The translations under genes were made by a program, and so were the position numbers. This document shows, in pieces, positions 44,942 to 56,020 of a DNA stretch of 64,000 nucleotides (positions are counted from its first letter, which is position 1; every line of letters begins with the position of its first letter). This DNA comes from Leishmania donovani (Eukaryota > Euglenozoa > Kinetoplastea > Trypanosomatida > Trypanosomatidae): assembly GCF_000227135.1 (NCBI RefSeq), contig NC_018262.1, positions 448,676 to 512,675 of the forward strand, given 5' to 3'. The notes under the pieces were generated by a model that saw only the letters and a list, made by a program, of their open reading frames with translations, had not been told where the DNA came from and did not search any database.

Positions 44942-46160
44942 GTGCTCGTCGACGCGGAGCCAGCGGAAACGGCGGCGGGGACGAACTCGCCCACCCCACA
45001 GGCACAAAAAGAAGTCAAGAGCGTTGAAAGCGCTCGAGCGAAGCGAGAAAGTACAGAATGGCGAAGGCGTCAGAGCAGCAATGAAAAGGTGTTGGACGAG
45101 AAAAGAGATGCGGGGGTATCGGACAAGGCATTGCGGGCTCTCCACTCGGTCGCATTCCTTATGCCTCTGCGGCCCCTCTGCCTGAGCATCGGGGCGCACG
45201 CCTCTCCACGCTCGCGCACATTGCTCTCACGGCTCCAGCGACACTTGTCGCTTGCTCTCTTCTCACCTTCCCTCCTTCCCACACCATGCCCGCTCCCACT
45301 CATTTAACCATCTGCATCGCCTCGTTGCTTGACCTCTTATCTACGACACTCCTGTGCACAAACGCTGCTGAATGCCACGTCTGGTGCAAACACGACCACC
45401 TACACGCACGTGCCCCTACACTCACGGTTCCTGCGCGTGCGTGCGCCACCATCCCCTGCCGCCTCTCCTCCCATCTATCCTCTCCCCGCCCGCCCACACA
45501 ACGGTGCAGCAAGGAGACGCTCACAGCGGTGAAGGTGACGGTGGCAGTGAACAGATACTGAAGGGACGGAGGGAAGCAAGAGAAAGCAGAGCAGAGGAGG
45601 AGAGGGCAGCATCAGCAGTGCGCAAGCTCTCTTCGTCTGACACACGCCCCCCACCACCACCACCCTCCCTCCCCGCACACCAGTGTCGACGTGTGCCTGA
45701 GCCTGCGTGTGCCACAGCACCGCCTCTGAAATCAGCCGCGTCTCCCACTCTCTCTCTCCGCCTCGACGTTCACCACCCCATCACCATAACCACAATCTTT
45801 GCCTTGACCCACGTTTACCGTGCATCACTCTTTTTAGCCTATTTACACCATCATTCTTTTTGGCTTGTTCCTTATCTGCCTGCGCTCGCGGAGGAGAGGA
45901 GGCCTTGGTTGTTGTGCACGTGTTGCGAAACCAAAAGACGCGCCCTCGCCCCCTCTCCCATCGCCACAAACCACTACCACACACATCAGCAGCGACCACT
46001 GCGGTCCCGTGCATCGACGATAATTAGAAATCTAATCAGTGCGCCGTGTGCACCCGTAGGTAGCCGCCACAGCTGCAGCACCTGTTTTCTTTCGCCCCTC
46101 TCACTTTTGAAGGGCAGAACAGCGATACAAACAAAGCAAACAAAAGGGTGGCTCCCACGC
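44942..46160. other. Intergenic DNA between the two SelT-like genes
   Basis: No gene supported. The open frame continuing upstream of 46161 to 45372 is pyrimidine-rich leader sequence of low complexity and lies before the likely acceptor at 46112. Confidence 0.5.
46081..46112 (+). promoter_or_regulatory. Candidate spliced-leader acceptor for the SelT gene
   Basis: The tract cctgttttctttcgcccc continues as a pyrimidine run to ttgaag, with AG at 46111-46112, 48 nt before the ATG at 46161, with no ATG between. Confidence 0.6.
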
Positions 46161-47267
46161 ATGTCCGCCTCTCTGTTCGCGAAGCGCCGTCCGCGCCGGG
46201 CCACAGTGCTGCTCGTGGTTGCGTCACTGGCGCTTCTCTTCGTTTCCGCTGCGTGTTGTGCGAATTCGGCGCGTGAAGTGCAGCCTACTGTTGAGCAGAA
46301 CAAGGACCCGTACGCCTACCTCGACATGCTGGATGAGGTGGACCTACAGCAAATGCTATATGAAAAGACGCATGGGCAGGTGCCGGTCAGCGCTTTCCGC
46401 GACAAGAAGGAGCTGGTTGCCGCAGTGCGCAAGCTCGAGGAGCGCGAGGACGAGGAGGCCAGCTTCAACGCGCGTGTGATGGCGGCGATGCAGCGCAAGG
46501 CCGCCCTGATGCAGCAGAACAACGGTGCAGATGCCCCATCGGCGAAAGCGGGCAGCCGGGTGTCGTCGCCGTCCCCGCGGCATCACCGAAGCGCGGCTGA
46601 GGAGAACAATAACATTAAGGATAGTAAGGAGAAAAAAACGAGAAAGGTAGTGCAACTAATGGATGAAGACGAGATGAAGACGCAAGATGGGCCAAGTCAC
46701 AGTCAAGAGAAGGCTCGCGCAACTGATGTGTCCGCAGCTGGTGGTGGTGCTGGATACGCAGGCGCGAAGAAAGCGTCGCCCACTCGGCAACTCTCTGCAA
46801 TGCATGAGTTGGAAGTGCTGTACTGTACCGGATGAGGATACGCGAAGTATTTTGAAGATATGAAGCAGCAGCTGCAACGTACGCTGCCCAACGCACAAGA
46901 GGTACGCATTGTGGGCGGTACCTACCCCACCCCACCTGCCCGCGCCCTCGCCGCGAAGGCGTGCTCGACCGCCTTTCTGGCCTCCCTCGGTGTCGCCCTT
47001 GCAGGACAGCAACTCGTGTTTCTGCCCCCCACCGTTCTGAACTTCATCGCTCAGCAGCGCGGCATGTTGATCGGCGCTGGTTTCTTGCTCAATATGGTCG
47101 GCGGCGCCCTCGGGCAGACCGGTGCCTTCGAGGTGAGCTTGGACGGCGAACTTATCTTCTCAAAACTGCAGGCTGGGGCTGTACCGACCGTGGCGGAAAT
47201 ACGTCGTATTGTCCTGCAGAAGACGCTGCTGGACAAGTACGGCGATAGCAGCGCGGCATCATCGTAG
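46161..47267 (+). CDS. SELT: Selenoprotein T-like, with in-frame TGA as selenocysteine
   Basis: Encodes 368 aa if TGA at 46833-46835 is read as selenocysteine (residue 225). The frame before it ends in LEVLYCTG and continues after it as GYAKYFEDMKQQLQ with no further stop until 47267. This gives C222-T-G-U225, the CxxU redox motif of SelT. The part after TGA has the rest of the family: ALAAKACSTAFLASLGVALA (hydrophobic), GAGFLLNMVGGALGQTGAFE, and EVSLDGELIFSKL near the end. SelT is an ER membrane thioredoxin-like oxidoreductase, and kinetoplastids are known to make SelT, SelK and SelTryp. The N-terminus adds a hydrophobic anchor (TVLLVVASLALLFVSAACC, about 14-32) and the helical module from Y53 that it shares with its neighbour, so the protein is nearly twice the length of animal SelT. 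I did not find a convincing SECIS element downstream. Confidence 0.88.
46833..46835 (+). other. Selenocysteine (UGA) recoding site
   Basis: TGA in frame within the CxxU motif, flanked by coding sequence of one conserved domain. The next base is G (TGAG). Confidence 0.85.
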
Positions 47268-47698
47268 AGTGTATTCCAAAAAGAAAACCGAATAGTGGCA
47301 GCGAAAGAACAAGACTGCGCCACAAGCCTTGGCGGCAGCGTTGCCACCCACGGGAAAGTGTGAGTGAGTGTGTGCGCTGTCGTGGCGCAATAAAAAGGTA
47401 CACGTTTGGCGCTCTGGCATGTGAGCGTGTAGGTGCACGCGTGGAAGTGGCTAGTGACGACCTTCGCGGTCTGTCATCTCACCATCCTCTTCCCGTCTCT
47501 CTCTTTCTCGCCGCCTCGCAGCCTTTTTTTTCTCGTTTTCTGTTTGTTGTTGCCTCTGCACATTTTCTACGATTCGTAGGAAACTCTACGTGCGTGTGTG
47601 CGTGTAAGCGGAACGCATTCTTCGCGGTCAGCCGATGTAGCGAGGCTAGCCGTCGATGTGCCTTAAGACTAAGGCTGCTGCCTGATGCCGCTTCCAGC

Positions 47699-47717
47699 TA
47701 TCTTCAAAATACTTCGC
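47699..47717 (+). promoter_or_regulatory. 19-nt element perfectly complementary to SelT coding sequence next to the Sec codon
   Basis: TATCTTCAAAATACTTCGC here is the exact reverse complement of 46842-46860, which begins 7 nt after the UGA Sec codon. The distance is about 840 nt. In the mRNA the two could pair as a 19-bp helix. The match ends sharply on both sides. A regulatory role is inference. Confidence 0.55.
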
Positions 47718-49107
47718 TCAAGTAAAAACGAAAGCGAGCAAGGAAACACGCCAATACGCGTGCATCACAGGGATAAGAATGTGCGTGTTCTGAGGGAATC
47801 GAACACCACTCGCCTGCACACTTACCGAACCTGTTCAGTGAAGGGGTCACACATTGAAAGAAACGAGACTAGGCAGTTTCTTAGTTGTGTGTGTGTGTGT
47901 GTTTGCCTGTCATGAGTGGTGTGAACTGCCGCTTGGTTCCGGCTATGAGCTCAAACGTTTGTTTTGGAAGTTGCATCTGAATCGAAGACTGTGTTGGTGC
48001 TCTTCTCCCTTTCTCGTCTTTATCTGCCCTCTGCTTGTCTGCTTCTGGCTCTGCATCAGCGCAAGTGTTATGTGTGTGCGTGTTCGCATTCAAACCGGCC
48101 ACTTCTGTCAGCGTGTGTGCGAACGGAGAGAGAAAAGCACAGAGCAGTGGCAGAAAGATGTCAAAAAAGAGAAGCAGTGGCTTACTGGCAATCAACTTCG
48201 CAACACGTTTGCTTTCATGTATGAAGGTGTCTCTGGTAAAACTCAGCCCAAGTGTGCCGTGCAGATAACGATGGACGGACCGACTGCATCTCTACCTTGT
48301 GCTCTACTCACCTCTGTCGAGTCGCGGCTACTGCCACTCTCCCCTCCCTGATCCCCACTTCTAGGATGCAGAAGTGGAATGTTGGTTTGTCGTTGAAGGT
48401 GGTAGTGGAGGGTGCGTGCTGACGGGTGGGGAGCGGAGGGAGTAAGGGCGTCCGTGCGATCGTCTTCATCTCCAGAGCACACGAGTCCGGGACACTTGAC
48501 ACCATTTTATTCTCTAGCTCGGAAAACAACCGAGTTGGGCGGCAGTTCCATGGCAGCGTGGAGGCCCGTTGCATGAAACGCGGCGAACGTCGTTTTTCTT
48601 TTTTCCTTTGCGTATGTGTGTGTATGCGCCTTCTTTGTTTGCTATCCTTTTCGTTTTTCGCGCCTCTCACCCATTCCTTTTTTTTTCCTGTTGACAGCGC
48701 TTCAGAAATGCCCAAGAGAGCTCGTTGCTTGTGTGTGGGTGTGTGTGAGTGTATGTGCCCCGCCCCCGCCCACCCCTCCCTCCTCCCTCACCGATTGCAC
48801 AACTCATGCGCGCACACAGTAGTCTATGAGCGCTGCATTCCAGAAAGGGAAGTCGATGGCTCTCAACAGGATGCCTATATGCACGATCATGTTGCCTTTG
48901 CGTTCTCCTTGTCTTTGATCTCTCCATCCATCTACCCATCCACCCACCCGCGCTTGTCTACGTCCTCTTCTCTGTCGGCCATTTTTCGTTTCTGCGTAGG
49001 ATTCTTCCATGAAGCTCCCTTTTCATCTCTTCCCTTGGTAAGAAAGCAACAACCCCACAAAAAAAAAAACGGCTCCCTCTTGTGTTGTTGGTGTCGGTGT
49101 TGTTGGT

Positions 49108-49125
49108 TGCCGCCTCGAGGCGGCA
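49108..49125. repeat. 18-bp perfect palindrome
   Basis: TGCCGCCTCGAGGCGGCA, self-complementary, in non-coding DNA. No function known. Confidence 0.8.
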
Positions 49126-50105
49126 CACGTTTTTTTTGTCTGTTTTCTTTGTTTTGTTTTGTCGTCACTGGTTGCCTCTGCAGGAGCACTCGATATGCAC
49201 ATGTATATGCCGCTCCCTTTGACTCAACGCTCTCTTGTCGGTCCTCGCTGTCCCACTGTGCTTTTATCCTCGTGTGTGTGTGGTTGTGTGTGTTCGAATG
49301 TGGACACGATCATGCTGATGCAATGAACGAAGGAAAGACGCGATTTGTGCACAGCAGTGAAAGAAAAGCGAGGGATACAGGAACCTCCATCCGTGGCCCA
49401 ACTGGCCCTCTCACTATCGTCACTTTCCAGCGTTTTCGTACGCAATGAAAACGAAAGGAGGACGGGAGAGAGATGGGAGAGTAGGCAGAGGAAGCTGGAT
49501 ACGTGAGCGAGGAACCCTCTTGTTTGCCTGTGTGCATCGGTGGGGGTTTATGGATGGCACGGCATGTCAGCTGCTCAAGGTTGTCATGCCTCATCTTACC
49601 CCCCCATGCCTGGTCCAGCAAGTTGAATTTCGCGTAAGTCACCTTTTCATCGCTAGTGATGCAGCACGTCCCTCGCTTCCTCCCTCGCACACCTCTGTCT
49701 CTCTCCCTTTCGTGCTGTGCCTATTCCTTGGCACTTTTCCTGATCCATCACCACGGCGCGCACACAAACCAACCAACCCACTCGTTTTCTTTTGTTGTTG
49801 CGGATGTAGCGTCGTCCTCTCGTATTCAACTCTTCCATTAATCTCTCCTACTGCTTCAATCTCACTGCTCTCCCTTGTGCGGTTACAAAAAAAAAAGCCG
49901 GTGCTCGTGCTGGTCTGTACGTTATCGTGTTGTTTGCTGTCACACAGTCGCACACTACAGTAGCTGTGATTCGCCCACCGAGATTACCTCTCTCCTCTGT
50001 AGCTAGCCAAGAGAGAGGAGCACGCGCAGCGTAGCTGCACACTTCCAAGACGACGGATTCAGCAACGCTCCAGTCTGCCGTGCCTTCAGCCTTGCGTCCC
50101 CCCTC

Positions 50106-53100
50106 ATGCCCGCCAAGAATCAACACAAAGGGGGCGGAGACGGCAACCCCGATCCCACCTCCACACCCGAAGCGGCGTCGACAAATGTGACAAGCACAAA
50201 CGACGGTGCCGCCGTCGATTCTTCCGTGCCACCGTCCGGCGAGACATACCTCTTTCATTGCCGCGCCGCCCCGTACTCGAAGCTATCGTACGCCTTCAAA
50301 GGTATCATGGCCGTCCTGATTCTCTGCGCCCTTCGCTCGGCGTACCAGGTTCGCCTGCTCTCCGTTCAGATTTACGGATACCTGATCCACGAGTTCGACC
50401 CGTGGTTCAACTACCGCGCTGCCGAGTACATGTCCACGCACGGCTGGTCCGCCTTCTTCAGCTGGTTCGACTACATGAGCTGGTACCCGCTGGGCCGCCC
50501 TGTTGGCTCCACCACGTACCCGGGCCTGCAGCTCACTGCCGTCGCCATTCACCGCGCACTGGCGGCTGCCGGCATGCCGATGTCTCTCAACAACGTGTGC
50601 GTGCTGATGCCGGCGTGGTTTGGCGCCATCGCCACCGCTACTNNNNNNNNNNNNNNNNNNNNNNNNNNNNNNNNNNNNNNNNNNNNNNNNNNNNNNNNNN
50701 NNNNNNNNNNNNNNNNNNNNNNNNNNNNNNNNNNNNNNNNNNNNNNNNNNNNNNNNNNNNNNNNNNNNNNNNNNNNNNNNNNNNNNNNNNNNNNNNNNNN
50801 NNNNNNNNNNNNNNNNNNNNNNNNNNNNNNNNNNNNNNNNNNNNNNNNNNNNNNNNNNNNNNNNNNNNNNNNNNNNNNNNNNNNNNNNNNNNNNNNNNNN
50901 NNNNNNNNNNNNNNNNNNNNNNNNNNNNNNNNNNNNNNNNNNNNNNNNNNNNNNNNNNNNNNNNNNNNNNNNNNNNNNNNNNNNNNNNNNNNNNNNNNNN
51001 NNNNNNNNNNNNNNNNNNNNNNNNNNNNNNNNNNNNNNNNNNNNNNNNNNNNNNNNNNNNNNNNNNNNNNNNNNNNNNNNNNNNNNNNNNNNNNNNNNNN
51101 NNNNNNNNNNNNNNNNNNNNNNNNNNNNNNNNNNNNNNNNNNNNNNNNNNNNNNNNNNNNNNNNNNNNNNNNNNNNNNNNNNNNNNNNNNNNNNNNNNNN
51201 NNNNNNNNNNNNNNNNNNNNNNNNNNNNNNNNNNNNNNNNNNNNNNNNNNNNNNNNNNNNNNNNNNNNNNNNNNNNNNNNNNNNNNNNNNNNNNNNNNNN
51301 NNNNNNNNNNNNNNNNNNNNNNNNNNNNNNNNNNNNNNNNNNNNNNNNNNNNNNNNNNNNNNNNNNNNNNNNNNNNNNNNNNNNNNNNNNNNNNNNNNNN
51401 NNNNNNNNNNNNNNNNNNNNNNNNNNNNNNNNNNNNNNNNNNNNNNNNNNNNNNCGCCGTGTGCGTGCCGCCAGTGGGGATGTCGCCCTTCAAGTCGCTG
51501 GAGCAGCTGGGTGCACTGCTGGTGCTTGTCTTCCTGTGTGGACTGCAGGCGTGCGAGGTGTTTCGCGCACGCGCCGGTGTCGAGGTTCGCTCTCGCGCGA
51601 ACTTCAAGATCCGCGTGCGCGTCTTCAGCGTGATGGCTGGCGTGGCTGCGCTTGCGATCGCGGTGCTGGCACCGACGGGGTACTTCGGGCCCCTTTCGGT
51701 CCGTGTGCGTGCGCTGTTCGTGGAGCACACGCGCACTGGCAATCCGCTGGTCGACTCGGTCGCCGAGCACCATCCTGCCGACGCGCTCGCGTATCTGAAC
51801 TATTTGCACATCGTTTATTTTATGTGGATATTCAGCTTCCCGGTGCAGCTCATCCTGCCGAGCCGAAACCAGTACGCGGTTCTCTTTGTCTTTGTCTACA
51901 GCTTCATGGCCTACTACTTCAGCACCCGCATGGTGCGCTTGCTCATTCTGGCTGGCCCGGCGGCGTGCCTCGGCGCAAGTGAGGTAGGTGGAACGCTGAT
52001 GGAGTGGTGCTTTCAACAGCTGTTCTGGGACGACGGCATGCGGACCGCCGATATGGTAGCAGCCGGTGACATGCCTTACCAAAAACAAGACCATGCCAGT
52101 AGAGGTGCAGGTGCCCGACAGAAGCAGCAGAAACAGAAGCCGCGCCAGGTTTTCGCGAGGGACTCCAGCACTAGCAGCGAGGAGCGTCCTTACAGGACAC
52201 TGATCCCCGTCGACTTCCGCAGGGACGCGCAAATGAACCGCTGGTCAGCCGGAAAGACAAACGCCGCCCTCATCGTGGCTCTCACGATCGGTGTTCTTTT
52301 ACCGATTGCGTTTGTCTTCCACTTCTCGTGCGTCAGCTCAGCGTACTCCTTTGCTGGCCCGCGTATCGTGTTCCAGACGCAGCTGCGCACCGGCGAGCAA
52401 GTGATAGTGAAGGACTACCTCGAGGCCTACGAGTGGCTGCGCGACAACACGCCAGAGGACGCGCGCATTTTGGCCTGGTGGGACTACGGCTACCAGATCA
52501 CAGGCATCGGCAACCGCACCTCGCTGGCCGATGGCAACACCTGGAACCACGAGCACATCGCCACCATCGGCAAGATGCTGACGTCGCCCGTGGCGGAGGC
52601 GCACTCGCTGGTGCGCCACATGGCCGACTACGTCCTAATCTGGGCTGGGCAGAGCGGTGACCTGATGAAGTCACCGCACATGGCGCGCATCGGCAACAGT
52701 GTGTACCACGACATCTGCCCCCACGACCCGCTGTGCCAGCAATTTGGCTTTTACAGAAATGATTACAGTCGCCCAACACCGATGATGCGGGCGTCGCTGC
52801 TGTACAACCTGCACGAGGTCGGGAAAACAAAGGGCGTGAAGGTGGACCCGTCTCTCTTTCAGGAGGTGTACTCGTCCAAGTACGGCCTGGTGCGCGTCTT
52901 CAAGGTCATGAACGTGAGCGANNNNNNNNNNNNNNNNNNNNNNNNNNNNNNNNNNNNNNNNNNNNNNNNNNNNNNNNNNNNNNNNNNNNNNNNNNNNNNN
53001 NNNNNNNNNNNNNNNNNNNNAGTCGCCCAACACCGATGATGCGGGCGTCGCTGCTGTACAACCTGCACGAGGTCGGGAAAACAAAGGGCGTGAAGGTGGA

Positions 53101-53386
53101 CCCGTCTCTCTTTCAGGAGGTGTACTCGTCCAAGTACGGCCTGGTGCGCGTCTTCAAGGTCATGAACGTGAGCGAGGAGAGCAAGGAGTGGGTTGCTGAC
53201 CCGGCAAACCGCGTGTGCCACCCGCCCGGGTCGTGGATCTGCCCCGGGCAGTACCCGCCGGCGAAGGAGATCCAGGAGATGCTGGCACACCGCGTCCCCT
53301 TCGATCAGGTGGGCAAGGACAAGAAGGACAAGGAGGCGTACCACAAGGCGTACATGGAACGCAGCAGAACGCTGGGTGAAGTTTAG
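50106..53386 (+). CDS. STT3: STT3 oligosaccharyltransferase catalytic subunit, first copy (gapped)
   Basis: Single-subunit ER oligosaccharyltransferase that moves glycan from dolichol-PP to Asn of N-x-S/T sequons; kinetoplastids keep only STT3 paralogues. The N-terminal 60 residues are soluble and unique to this copy; TM1 follows. HEFDPWFNYR has the catalytic Asp at residue 98. The catalytic block WWDYGYQITGIGNRTSLADG lies near 52480-52540, and the C-terminus ends in YMERSRTLGEV. The 812-N gap at 50643-51454 replaces what in the second copy is 377 nt, including the DNE motif. The 99-N run at 52922-53020 duplicates 155 bp on both sides (52767-52921 = 53021-53175), shifting the frame, so no single open frame reaches the stop here. 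With overlap removed and a 377-nt gap, I infer about 863 aa, close to known Leishmania STT3 length. The break is therefore an assembly effect, not a pseudogene. Confidence 0.9.
50643..51454. other. 812-N assembly gap inside the first STT3 gene
   Basis: Comparison with the second STT3 gene (56528-56904) suggests the missing DNA is 377 nt, so the gap is probably over-sized by 435 nt. Both lengths keep the same frame. Confidence 0.65.
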
Positions 53387-53454
53387 AGGGGCAGACAAGC
53401 AAACATGGCTTCTTCGTATACGCACGCCCATCTTCTTTGTAAGGGCCCATTTGG
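53387..53454. other. Start of the STT3-1 3' UTR
   Basis: About 70 nt between the STT3 stop codon and the antisense SIDER. Confidence 0.5.
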
Positions 53455-54002
53455 GTCCCGTGCAACAGGAGTCGAACCCCCCTTTACCTCCGGCCTTCCA
53501 CAGGCCCCATCGCGCGGTGCTGCAAAGCACGGGAGACACTCGTTACAGTGATGTGCCGGCCCAACCATGGGAACGCGGCCTCTGGCCCAAACTATACCCG
53601 GCCCCCGCATCACAAGTCGCGTCACAGCCGCTCCCATTACGCCGGTCGCCACACCCGGTGCACCCCCCTCACGGTGCCCCGCACCAGCAGGCAGTGTGAG
53701 GGCCGGGGGTGGGATGCGCTCGAGTCAGGCTGAAGCTTAACCTATTATATGAATGCTAGAATTGTGTTTACTGACGCATGTCGCTCCGATGCCACGCCGT
53801 CTAGGGCCTGGCCAGCCGACATCAGCAGCGATAGATCACACCGGCCTCCCCCCTTTTGGGTCATAGGTTCTTGATCCTGTCACCATCATAGGTGCTTCGG
53901 CATCGACAGAGGGGATAGGGAGGGGCTGCTTGGCGTCCCCACACACAGAGTGAGGGCGCTGGACCCTGTGATGCCACGTAATGAAGTATCCCCCGTCATG
54001 AG
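53455..54002 (-). mobile_element. SIDER retroposon, diverged copy after the first STT3 gene
   Basis: Read on the - strand it starts near 54002 with ctcatgacggggga and cagggtccagcgccctcac, followed by the block around ggggacgccaagcagcccc; it ends near 53455. It is collinear with the copies at 7199 and 30754 but clearly more diverged, with many substitutions and small indels. It lies antisense in the STT3 3' UTR. Confidence 0.82.
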
Positions 54003-56020
54003 GTTGCACACGCCCATGCATGGGGCAAAGAAACGCTCAAAAGAGAGGTCTATGTGCTCGTCTTCACCTGCCCCCGCCTTCGCCCTCTCTCTCCCTCTGC
54101 CATGGGCTTCCTCTTTCTTGCCTTTGTGTGTGTGTGTGTGTGTGTATTGTTGTTGTTCCCTGTTGGTTCGCATGGAATGATAGACAAGCCACTCCAGCGC
54201 ACCACCTACCACCTCTTCGCCTCTATCTTCGCTCGTGGGTAGTTCAAAGACACCTGCAGCGACAGAATTGCTGTGAGAAGGATCAAGTGTGCCAAATTTC
54301 ACAGCGAGCCACCCTCCCCGCCCACTGTGCCCTTTCTCTCGCTTGCAGGTACCCCACAAGCTCACCTCCCGCTGTTTTGCATGATGGGGCGGCGGAGAGT
54401 GCAGTGATGCGTGCACGTGTTCCTCATGTGCTTCCTTTGCGTTGATGCCGGGAGGATCGCCCGTTATTAGTGCTTGTTGAGTGGTGGCCCGCGCCTACAG
54501 GTCCATCGAGCACTTCCCACCCACCCGCCCCCTCCTTTCTGAGTCGTGTTCCTCCTTCGTCACCTCTCCTTTTTTTTCCTCCCGGGATCATGAATTGAGT
54601 TCAGACGCAAGAAGCTGCCGGGGACCACCCCATTCCATGGAATTGTCTGCTGTCGTGCGGAAGGAGTGTGATGGGCACAAAGGGTCGCCCTTGATCTTTC
54701 TTTGGTCATATATAGCTGCTGTTGCCGAGTTCTGTGTGTGGAGTGTGCACCTCGGCGATTCAGTAGCAAGTGGCTGGCTATGGTGCATGACAGAACTTGA
54801 TGGCTCTCCCAAGCGCTCACCCCCACGCCCCCTCTTACCACGCTCCGGATAACAAAAGGAGTTTGGGCGTATGTTTCTTGGTTCGTTGCCCACGTGCGGG
54901 GAATCGGCGAGAGAAATGGTGGAGGACGGTGAAGGCACGGAAGTGTTGCTGTGGCGGCATCAGAAGTTCGCCGTGGGTGTGACACCAAAGGACGATCAAC
55001 GTGTGTAAAGGTCGACGGCCAAAAAAAGTGACAACTTGGCTGGTGAGGGCTTCTAGCACCGGCCTTGAGGAGACGTAAGCGCTGCTCTCTCACCCGCTGT
55101 GGGTGTGCAAGGGTAGCAAGTTATGTGAACGTGTGTAAGTGTGTGTGTGTGTGTGTGTGTGGTGTCAGAAGGTGTGTGATGAGCGTTTGGCTGCGGAGGA
55201 CAAGTGAACTATCGCCGTCGGATGAGCTTACCGCCTCTCTCTCTCCGTGCTTCTGCGATGCGCTCCTCTGGGTCTGCGCAAGATTCCTTTAGCTGGCTGC
55301 CGGTACAAACCGCCAACCATCAGACACGTAAGAACTCAAGCTCGCTTTCTCTGTGCGGCAGCATACCAGACGCACCTCAGCCGACTCAGCATGGAATCAG
55401 ATGCAACTTGCAGCGAAGTGATGCATGTGCCTATAACCCCCACTCGGCACTCATCTGCCCCTCTCTCTTAACTCTCGATGCCTTGCCTCACCCTCTTCCC
55501 GACCCTCTTGCCTTGCGCTCCATCACCACCACCTCTGCCCTTGACAGCAGCACTGAAGAACGGCCATCTCAAGGGCACAATAAAGGAAAAAAGAAAAAGG
55601 CCGCTGCTGTAGCGAGTGCGACACGGCAAAGGGAGCAAAGGCGAAAATTTCGCGCATCTGTAGCCCGGACAACATCCTTCGCCGGGCTCCTCATCTCTCC
55701 TCCCACCGCCACCCATCCACTACCTCTTTTTTTTTTCGCTGTTTCCCTTTTCACTCGAAATTATCCGCTGGAACTTCTTTGATTTGTCTTGTTTCCGATT
55801 CGTTGGTTTTTTTTTCTTTTTATTTGCGCTTCCGCTTGATAGCCGTCACTGTCTCTCTGCGTGCGTACGGCCTGTGTTCAACTGCCTTTCCTCTTGCCAC
55901 GTGTCCACACCGACTAACAAATTTGCCCCTTGTATTCACTCTGCCTCTACGTATTGCTTCTTGTACGTGGGAGCTTTCCCTTTCCCTTCTCTTCTCCCCT
56001 CTCAACATTCGCTGACTCAA
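54003..56020. other. Intergenic DNA between the first and second STT3 genes
   Basis: No gene. Has (GT)11 at 55139-55160, and a poly-T stretch ending in cttgatag near 55842, a possible splice acceptor for the second STT3. The open frame joined upstream of 56021 is T-rich leader and not coding. Confidence 0.5.
55139..55160. repeat. (GT)11 microsatellite
   Basis: Perfect dinucleotide run in the STT3 intergenic region. Confidence 0.9.

Larger units (their letters stand above)
47268..50105. other. Long 3' flank of SelT and intergenic DNA before STT3
   Basis: No gene. Must contain the SelT 3' UTR. It includes the 19-nt complementary sequence at 47699-47717, a six-bp-stem hairpin (gccttaagactaaggc, about 47660-47675), an 18-bp perfect palindrome at 49108-49125 (TGCCGCCTCGAGGCGGCA), and low-complexity open frames that I do not call (such as 48426-49448). 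Confidence 0.5.

Noticed and set aside
46860..47267. Separate 135-codon gene after SelT
   Set aside because: Same frame and same SelT domain as the ORF before TGA; it is the C-terminal half of one recoded gene.
48219..48280. SECIS-like ATGA ... AAAA ... CGAT
   Set aside because: The sequences between the motifs do not pair into a stem.
48426..49448. 340-codon open frame before STT3
   Set aside because: Low-complexity composition, no domain, falls in the SelT 3' flank; not called.
50283..52232. 649-codon antisense open frame
   Set aside because: Antisense shadow of STT3 bridging the N-gap.
53460..53490. tRNA-like B-box (gagtcgaacc) on the - strand
   Set aside because: Part of the SIDER 3' end, with no acceptor stem or A-box around it.
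55784..56020. 79-codon N-terminal extension of the second STT3
   Set aside because: T-rich leader with Phe/Leu/Cys composition before a normal STT3 start; likely 5' UTR.
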